Source: Caldilineaceae bacterium (GTDB taxonomy: Bacteria; Chloroflexota; Anaerolineae; Caldilineales; Caldilineaceae). From it: a DNA stretch of 9,388 nucleotides. Below the pieces are notes generated by a model. It made no database searches. It was not told the DNA's origin and worked only from the letters and a program-made list of their open reading frames with translations. Position 1 is the stretch's first letter. Each line of letters opens with the position of its first letter. The stretch covers positions 1 through 9,388 of the forward strand of contig JAPKMW010000185.1 in assembly GCA_026645575.1 (NCBI GenBank), written 5' to 3'. Shown one piece after another: positions 5,974 to 9,388 of the stretch. The translations under genes were made by a program, and so were the position numbers.

Positions 5974-6834
5974 TTAAAAAATAATCGTTACCAAGCGATC
6001 ACGGCCATGATAGTCCTGACGTAGGGAGATGCTATAAGCGGCGGGCAGCAGGCGTTTGGCAAGGGCCATCACCGCTTCGCCCTGGTCATAGCTGATCTCC
6101 AAAAAGATGGCGCCTTGGGGGCGCAAGTAGCGTTGCGCTTGTTGCAAAAGCCGTGAGATTGCATCTAAGCCTTCGGAGCCGGCTTCCAATGCCAACTTTG
6201 GCTCATAGTCACGTACATCCACATCTAGTTTCGGATAGACGATGCTACTGATATAGGGTAGATTCGCCACGATAATATCGACCGCTTCGGGCAATGGCGC
6301 TAATAGGTCGCCGTGGAGCAGGCGTACCTGCTTGCGCTCATCCAGCCGCGCAACATTGCTTTCAGCCACAGCCAACGCGTCCTGACTCAAATCAATGGCA
6401 TAAACCTTGACCTGCGGTGCATTAGCGGCCACGGCCAACGCAATGGCGCCGCTGCCGGTGCCGACATCGGCCACCAGACAGTCGCCCTGCGCCTGATCGC
6501 TCACAAAGCCCAACACCGCATCCACCAAAAGTTCCGTCTCCGGGCGCGGGATCAAGACCCGGTGATCGACCTGAAACTCCAGCCCATAAAATTCCTTGCG
6601 ACCAATTAAATAGGCCACCGGCTCATGGGCCATGCGGCGGGCAATGAGATCGGTGTAGGCATTGGCCTGTTCCGCCGAAAGAGTGTATTCATGATGGGCA
6701 AAGAGCCAGCTTCGATCAACGCCAAGTGCATGGGCCAGAATCACCTGAGCATCCAGTCCGGCAGAGGGGGAACCGGCCTCCTGAAGCCGTTCGCGTGCCG
6801 AATTGAGCGCACGCCCAATGGTGGTTGACGGCAT
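5974..6834 (-). CDS. prmC: Release factor glutamine N5-methyltransferase
   Basis: A 286-residue SAM-dependent enzyme that methylates the glutamine of the GGQ motif in peptide-chain release factors. The N-terminal helical domain (about 1-80) is followed by LIPRPETELLVD (94-105), a PrmC signature, the SAM loop VADVGTGSGAIALA (121-134), the acidic D149 after strand 2, and VANLPYIS (189-196). The substrate-gripping motif in most relatives is NPPY; here it is NLPY, a variant I believe occurs in other PrmC proteins. YHGRDRLV (275-282) is typical of the C-terminus. An upstream GTG (6909) would add 25 residues. I prefer the ATG at 6834 because it gives the usual family length and a TIG.AL...RERL beginning, though neither start has a clear Shine-Dalgarno site. 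Its substrate gene prfA lies upstream on the same strand. Confidence 0.92.
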   Translation of the reverse strand: MPSTTIGRALNSARERLQEAGSPSAGLDAQVILAHALGVDRSWLFAHHEYTLSAEQANAYTDLIARRMAHEPVAYLIGRKEFYGLEFQVDHRVLIPRPETELLVDAVLGFVSDQAQGDCLVADVGTGSGAIALAVAANAPQVKVYAIDLSQDALAVAESNVARLDERKQVRLLHGDLLAPLPEAVDIIVANLPYISSIVYPKLDVDVRDYEPKLALEAGSEGLDAISRLLQQAQRYLRPQGAIFLEISYDQGEAVMALAKRLLPAAYSISLRQDYHGRDRLVTIIF

Positions 6835-7222
6835 TAGCCGCCAAACGACCTTTTGCCATAAGGACGGGGACTGAGCATTCGCTAGCGGATCATGATGATT
6901 GGTCTGCACGGGTTGGCTCTGTGTTGATTGCTCTGATTGGGTTGGGTAGCGTTCCCGGTTTCACGACCTTGTGAGTGACCCGAACGCCAAAGGGTTAGTG
7001 CTGGTCGAACGTTGACCTGCAAAATAGCCAAAGGGACCTCCTTGTCCAGATTGAACGGGGGCTACAAACAAATCCGCAGCCGACGCCTTTGTCGGTGGGA
7101 TTAGCGCTGCAACAACTGTGTGAAAGCATCACTGTATAGTATAGTCATCTTATACAATCCTGTTTGATTGATGACTTACATTATGATAACAACTAAACTA
7201 CGTTTTCGTCGCGGACAACACT
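6835..7222. other. Intergenic region between prfA and prmC
   Basis: About 390 bases with no supported gene; an alternative GTG start of prmC would take up 75 of them. There is a 5-bp hairpin CCGAC/GTCGG at 7080-7095 and a weak GCGTTC/GAACGC inverted pair at 6949-6987. The right half is AT-rich. The minus strand there carries TATACT (complement of 7138-7143), a possible -10 for prmC, but no good -35 or TGn extension goes with it. The gap suggests that prmC has its own promoter instead of depending on read-through from prfA. Confidence 0.4.
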
Positions 7223-8305
7223 TCATTCTTCATCGGCAAGCGCCTGTAAACGTTCGGCTTGATCGTGTTGGGCCAATTCGTCGATGAATTGGTCAATGTC
7301 GCCATTCATGACAGCGTCCAACTGGTAGATCGTCATATTGACGCGATGATCCGTCACCCGATTTTGCGGGAAGTTGTAGGTGCGAATCTTTTCGCTGCGG
7401 TCGCCGGAGCGCACCTGGCTTTTGCGGGTGGCGTCGATCTCGTCGCGCTGGCGTTGCAATTCCAGGTCATAGAGGCGGGTGCGGAGGATGCGCATGGCCT
7501 TGAGTTTGTTCTGCAATTGGCTGCGCTCATCCTGACACTCGATCACGATGCCGGTGGGAACATGCACCAGGCGCACCGCCGAGTCGGTGGTGTTGACCCC
7601 TTGACCGCCCGGTCCGCTGGCGCGCGAGACGCTGATCTGAATATCGGTCTCGTTCACCTGAATTTCGACCTCGTCGGCTTCGGGCAAAACAGCCACGGTG
7701 GCGGCGCTGGTGTGAATGCGCCCCTGGCTCTCGGTCGCCGGCACCCGTTGGACACGGTGGACGCCCGATTCATACTTCAGTCGGCTGTAGGCGCCTTTGC
7801 CCTTAACGGCAAAGACCGCTTCTTTGATGCCGCCGATGCCGGTCTCGCTCACACTCAGCCCTTCGATCTTGAATCGGTGATCCTCGGCCCAGCGCATATA
7901 CATGCGATAGAGTTCGCCGGCAAAGAGACCGGCTTCCTCACCGCCGGTGCCGGCCCGAATTTCAATGATCACGTTCTTATCATCTTTGGGATCTTTGGGC
8001 AGCAGCAGTTGCTTCATCTTCTGCTCAAGCGCGGGCTGCTCCGCTTCCAATTGTTCGATCTCCAGGGCAGCCAGTTCGCGCATTTCCTCATCGCTCTCAT
8101 TGAGCAACTGACGGTTTTCCACCAACTGTTTTTCGACGATGCGAAAACGGCGGTAGGTCATCACCAGATCTTCGATCTCGCTGCGCTCTTGAGCCAATTC
8201 GCTCATACGGCTATAGTCGGCCAGAACGACGGGATCGGCCAGCAACTGTTCGAGTTCGTCAAAGCGCTTGTTAATTTTTTCAATCTGTACGTAAATGGTA
8301 GTCAT
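7223..8305 (-). CDS. prfA: Peptide chain release factor 1
   Basis: A 360-residue class I release factor, exactly the usual RF1 length. The N-terminal coiled-coil domain (1-105) is followed by GTGGEEA (119-125). The stop-codon-reading tripeptide is PAT at 189-191, which marks RF1 (reads UAA and UAG) as against the SPF of RF2. The catalytic GGQ is at 233-235, within [17 protein letters not shown]; its Gln is the target of PrmC. The start ATG has no Shine-Dalgarno site: the preceding bases are ACTGAATAACTTTT, which contain the TAA of the upstream phosphoribosyltransferase gene, with only 5 bases between stop and start. Translation is therefore probably coupled to that gene. Stop is TGA, which RF1 itself does not read. 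Confidence 0.97.
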   Translation of the reverse strand: MTTIYVQIEKINKRFDELEQLLADPVVLADYSRMSELAQERSEIEDLVMTYRRFRIVEKQLVENRQLLNESDEEMRELAALEIEQLEAEQPALEQKMKQLLLPKDPKDDKNVIIEIRAGTGGEEAGLFAGELYRMYMRWAEDHRFKIEGLSVSETGIGGIKEAVFAVKGKGAYSRLKYESGVHRVQRVPATESQGRIHTSAATVAVLPEADEVEIQVNETDIQISVSRASGPGGQGVNTTDSAVRLVHVPTGIVIECQDERSQLQNKLKAMRILRTRLYDLELQRQRDEIDATRKSQVRSGDRSEKIRTYNFPQNRVTDHRVNMTIYQLDAVMNGDIDQFIDELAQHDQAERLQALADEE

Positions 8306-8310
8306 AAAAG

Positions 8311-8862
8311 TTATTCAGTAAAAATAGGGAGATGGCCTAAGGCAATAACATCAGCCCAGTCGGTTGGGCTGCCTTCGGTGAAGACTGCCATTTCGCCAAC
8401 CAAGGTGGCGTTGGCTTCGGCAACCAGCCCCTTTAAGCCGCGTAAGGTGCTGCCGGTGCTGATGACATCATCAACAATAACCACCTGCTTGTTACGAATA
8501 AGATGCAGGTCTTTTCCATCAATATAGAGCGTCTGCGGTTGGCCGGTGGTAATACTCACCACTTCGGCTTCCAGGCAGTTAACCATATAGGGTTTCCGCA
8601 CCTTGCGCGCTACCACATAGGGCAACCCGCTGCGCACAGACAGGGCATGGGCCAGCGGCACCGCCTTGACTTCCGGCACCAGTAAGACATCGGCGTCGCC
8701 GGGCATCTGCGCGGCCAGGAGCGACGCGGCGGTTTCGACGACCGCCGTATCGCCCAACATATTAAAAATGGCAATCTTTACTCCTGGTGCAACTGCAAAG
8801 ATTGGCAAAGCGCGCGTCAAGTCCCCGATCTGTACGGTATGGACGCGACCGTCGTAACTCAT
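8311..8862 (-). CDS. Purine-type phosphoribosyltransferase (adenine PRT-like)
   Basis: A 183-residue type I phosphoribosyltransferase. The PRPP-binding loop is [14 protein letters not shown] (127-140), with D131, D132 and the STGST turn. [15 protein letters not shown] (61-75) and [13 protein letters not shown] (81-93) resemble adenine and xanthine PRTs, which join a free purine base to PRPP to give the nucleotide. The length fits adenine PRT (about 170-190). The exact base is not settled: many such genes are annotated apt, and PRT domains can also be regulatory. The start is firm: AGGAGG at 8869-8874 lies 6 bases before the ATG at 8862. A TTG one codon earlier is less likely. It is first in an operon with prfA, 5 bases downstream, and has an extended -10 promoter about 70 bases upstream. 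Confidence 0.88.
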   Translation of the reverse strand: MSYDGRVHTVQIGDLTRALPIFAVAPGVKIAIFNMLGDTAVVETAASLLAAQMPGDADVLLVPEVKAVPLAHALSVRSGLPYVVARKVRKPYMVNCLEAEVVSITTGQPQTLYIDGKDLHLIRNKQVVIVDDVISTGSTLRGLKGLVAEANATLVGEMAVFTEGSPTDWADVIALGHLPIFTE

Positions 8863-8868
8863 CAAAGC

Positions 8869-8874
8869 CCTCCT
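8869..8874 (-). promoter_or_regulatory. Shine-Dalgarno site deciding the PRT start
   Basis: AGGAGG on the minus strand stands 6 bases before the ATG at 8862. This favours that ATG over the in-frame TTG at 8865 and contrasts with prfA, which has no such site. Confidence 0.8.
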
Positions 8875-8930
8875 GCTTGTGCTGGCCCATCATGGTACCA
8901 TAATGGTGCAAAATTCACTAACAAGTCGCA

Positions 8931-8939
8931 AGTATATCA
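8931..8939 (-). promoter_or_regulatory. Extended -10 promoter of the PRT-prfA operon
   Basis: On the minus strand the bases are TGA-TATACT, a TGn extended -10 with five of six consensus bases. The hexamer at the -35 position (ATGAAG) is poor. Transcription would start near 8924, giving a leader of about 60 bases before the PRT start. Confidence 0.55.
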
Positions 8940-9023
8940 CAATCATCGTTGTTCTTCATAAAAGAAAGCGCTAGAAGAGAAGGCGCTCTTGTTAGTCGTC
9001 TATTCTCCAAACAGCTTCTCAGT

Positions 9024-9058
9024 TTGACAAGCGCACAGCAAAGGTGATACGCTATAAC
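9024..9058 (+). promoter_or_regulatory. Possible promoter of the metal-binding lipoprotein gene
   Basis: A perfect -35 TTGACA (9024-9029) and a near-consensus -10 TATAAC (9053-9058) are present but 23 bases apart, longer than the usual 16-18. A weaker -10, TACGCT (9048-9053), gives 18. Whichever is used, the start point falls in or beside the operator at 9060-9086. Confidence 0.4.
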
Positions 9059-9059
9059 A

Positions 9060-9086
9060 AATGAGAACTATTCTCATTTAGTTCTC
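9060..9086 (+). promoter_or_regulatory. Fur/Zur-family-like operator with overlapping palindromes
   Basis: AATGAGAA-CTA-TTCTCATT (9060-9078) is a perfect 8-3-8 palindrome. Its core TGAGAACTATTCTCA fits the 7-1-7 Fur pattern TGATAATNATTATCA with symmetrical changes. A second palindrome, GAGAACTA (9063-9070) with TAGTTCTC (9079-9086), overlaps it, giving three half-sites as in extended Fur-family boxes that hold two dimers. Its place just after the -10 suits repression by a metal-loaded Fur or Zur protein; the nature of the downstream gene points to zinc. Confidence 0.65.
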
Positions 9087-9164
9087 GATTACCCATATGC
9101 CAATCGTGGTCGCTACCAGGTTCCGCCTGGCAGTTACCAATGTCAACCATAGGAGAGAATGCTT

Positions 9165-9388
9165 ATGACACCATTTGTTGACCGTCGATTTGTTGACCGC
9201 CGACGTTTTCGTCAATGGTATGCCACCCTGTTAATCCTCGTTTTGTTACTGGCTGGTTGTACCGCTGCGTTACCCACCACTGTCGGCAACAACGAAGAAG
9301 TTGCACCAACCGAAGAGGCTCACAGTGAAGAGGCTCACAGTGAAGAGGCTCACAGTGAAGAGGCTCACAGTGAAGAGGCTCACAGTGA
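9165..9388 (+). CDS. Metal-binding lipoprotein, probable zinc ABC transporter substrate-binding protein (5' part only)
   Basis: The start of a gene that runs off the right edge; 74 codons are visible. AGGAGAG (9151-9157) lies 7 bases before the ATG. The first 18 residues hold Arg-rich FVDRRFVDRRRFRQ, followed by a hydrophobic stretch ending in the lipobox LLLAGC, with Cys32 as the lipidated residue. After a short linker (33-49) come five identical copies of EEAHS, each with a His and two Glu. His- and acid-rich segments in exported lipoproteins are typical of zinc/manganese (cluster A-I, ZnuA/AdcA-like) binding proteins, although there they often sit as an internal loop. The Fur-like operator upstream supports metal control. 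The core domain is outside the window, so another metal-responsive lipoprotein is possible. The trailing TGA-like bases at the end are not a stop in this frame. Confidence 0.7.
   Translation, partial: MTPFVDRRFVDRRRFRQWYATLLILVLLLAGCTAALPTTVGNNEEVAPTEEAHSEEAHSEEAHSEEAHSEEAHS
9174..9203 (+). repeat. 15-bp tandem duplication in the signal peptide region
   Basis: Codons for FVDRR occur twice in a row (9174-9188 and 9189-9203) with a single T/C difference. The extra copy lengthens the positively charged N region of the signal peptide. Confidence 0.75.
9312..9386 (+). repeat. In-frame 15-bp tandem repeat (EEAHS)
   Basis: Five identical copies of GAAGAGGCTCACAGT start at 9312 and continue to the window edge, so the true number is at least five. 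Identity at every base, including third positions, points to recent expansion by slippage or recombination. The first copy is preceded by ACC (Thr). Confidence 0.95.

Noticed and set aside
6940..7000. Possible tRNA in the prfA-prmC gap
   Set aside because: No cloverleaf, T-arm GTTCRA or acceptor pairing could be drawn; only weak 6-bp inverted pairs exist.
7259..8527. 422-codon open frame on the plus strand opposite prfA
   Set aside because: It is the antisense shadow of prfA and of the end of the PRT gene, both of which have complete catalytic motifs.
9312..9388. Short regular repeats as a CRISPR array
   Set aside because: The units are contiguous 15-mers without spacers and stay in frame inside a lipoprotein gene.
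9381..9388. Apparent TGA stop at the very end of the window
   Set aside because: In the reading frame of the lipoprotein the bases are AGT followed by GA, so the frame is open at the edge.

Overview
The window reads as chromosomal DNA of a Gram-negative-like, non-model bacterium. My best guess is Chloroflexota (Anaerolineae/Caldilinea-like). This rests on the mixture of a SpoVS-family protein, a RicT/PSP1 protein beside holB, lipoproteins with N-terminal Cys boxes, moderately GC-rich coding DNA, and intergenic spaces full of long palindromes. It is an inference from protein content, not a database match. Nothing looks like a phage, plasmid, CRISPR array or classical insertion sequence.

Layout. 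1-804 is a non-coding, partly AT-rich leader with several inverted repeats, including a 27-bp-arm palindrome (63-133) and a good rho-independent terminator (308-343). 805-1140 (+) is a SpoVS-family gene with a strong Shine-Dalgarno site. Convergent to it, 3396-1310 (-) is a holB-ricT pair: DNA polymerase III delta-prime, then a PSP1/RicT protein with an extra Cys cluster and an Arg tail. Back to back with holB, 3448-4776 (+) is an orphan sugar-type ABC substrate-binding lipoprotein. The two divergent genes share a very short region in which each has an extended -10 element placed so close to its ATG that both transcripts are predicted to be leaderless. The convergent space 4777-5009 consists largely of palindromes. 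5010-5870 (-) is a Cof-type HAD phosphatase and 5974-6834 (-) is prmC. 7223-8305 (-) is prfA and 8311-8862 (-) a purine-type phosphoribosyltransferase, 5 bp apart and almost certainly one operon with its own extended -10 promoter. The right edge (9165-9388, +) is the start of a lipoprotein with a His/Glu-rich 15-bp tandem repeat, preceded by overlapping Fur-family-like palindromes. It is most likely a zinc/metal ABC transporter binding protein.

How the genes relate. PrmC methylates the GGQ glutamine of the release factor encoded by prfA, so these two belong together even though a ~390-bp gap separates them. holB-ricT is a widely conserved neighbourhood. The remaining genes (HAD, sugar-binding protein, PRT, metal-binding protein) are ordinary metabolism and uptake.

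I see no new defence or biosynthetic system. The least ordinary signals are (i) two 'palindrome of palindromes' elements at 63-133 and 4794-4880, the second flanked by a near-direct repeat, (ii) the paired leaderless divergent promoters, and (iii) the metal-box plus EEAHS repeat lipoprotein.
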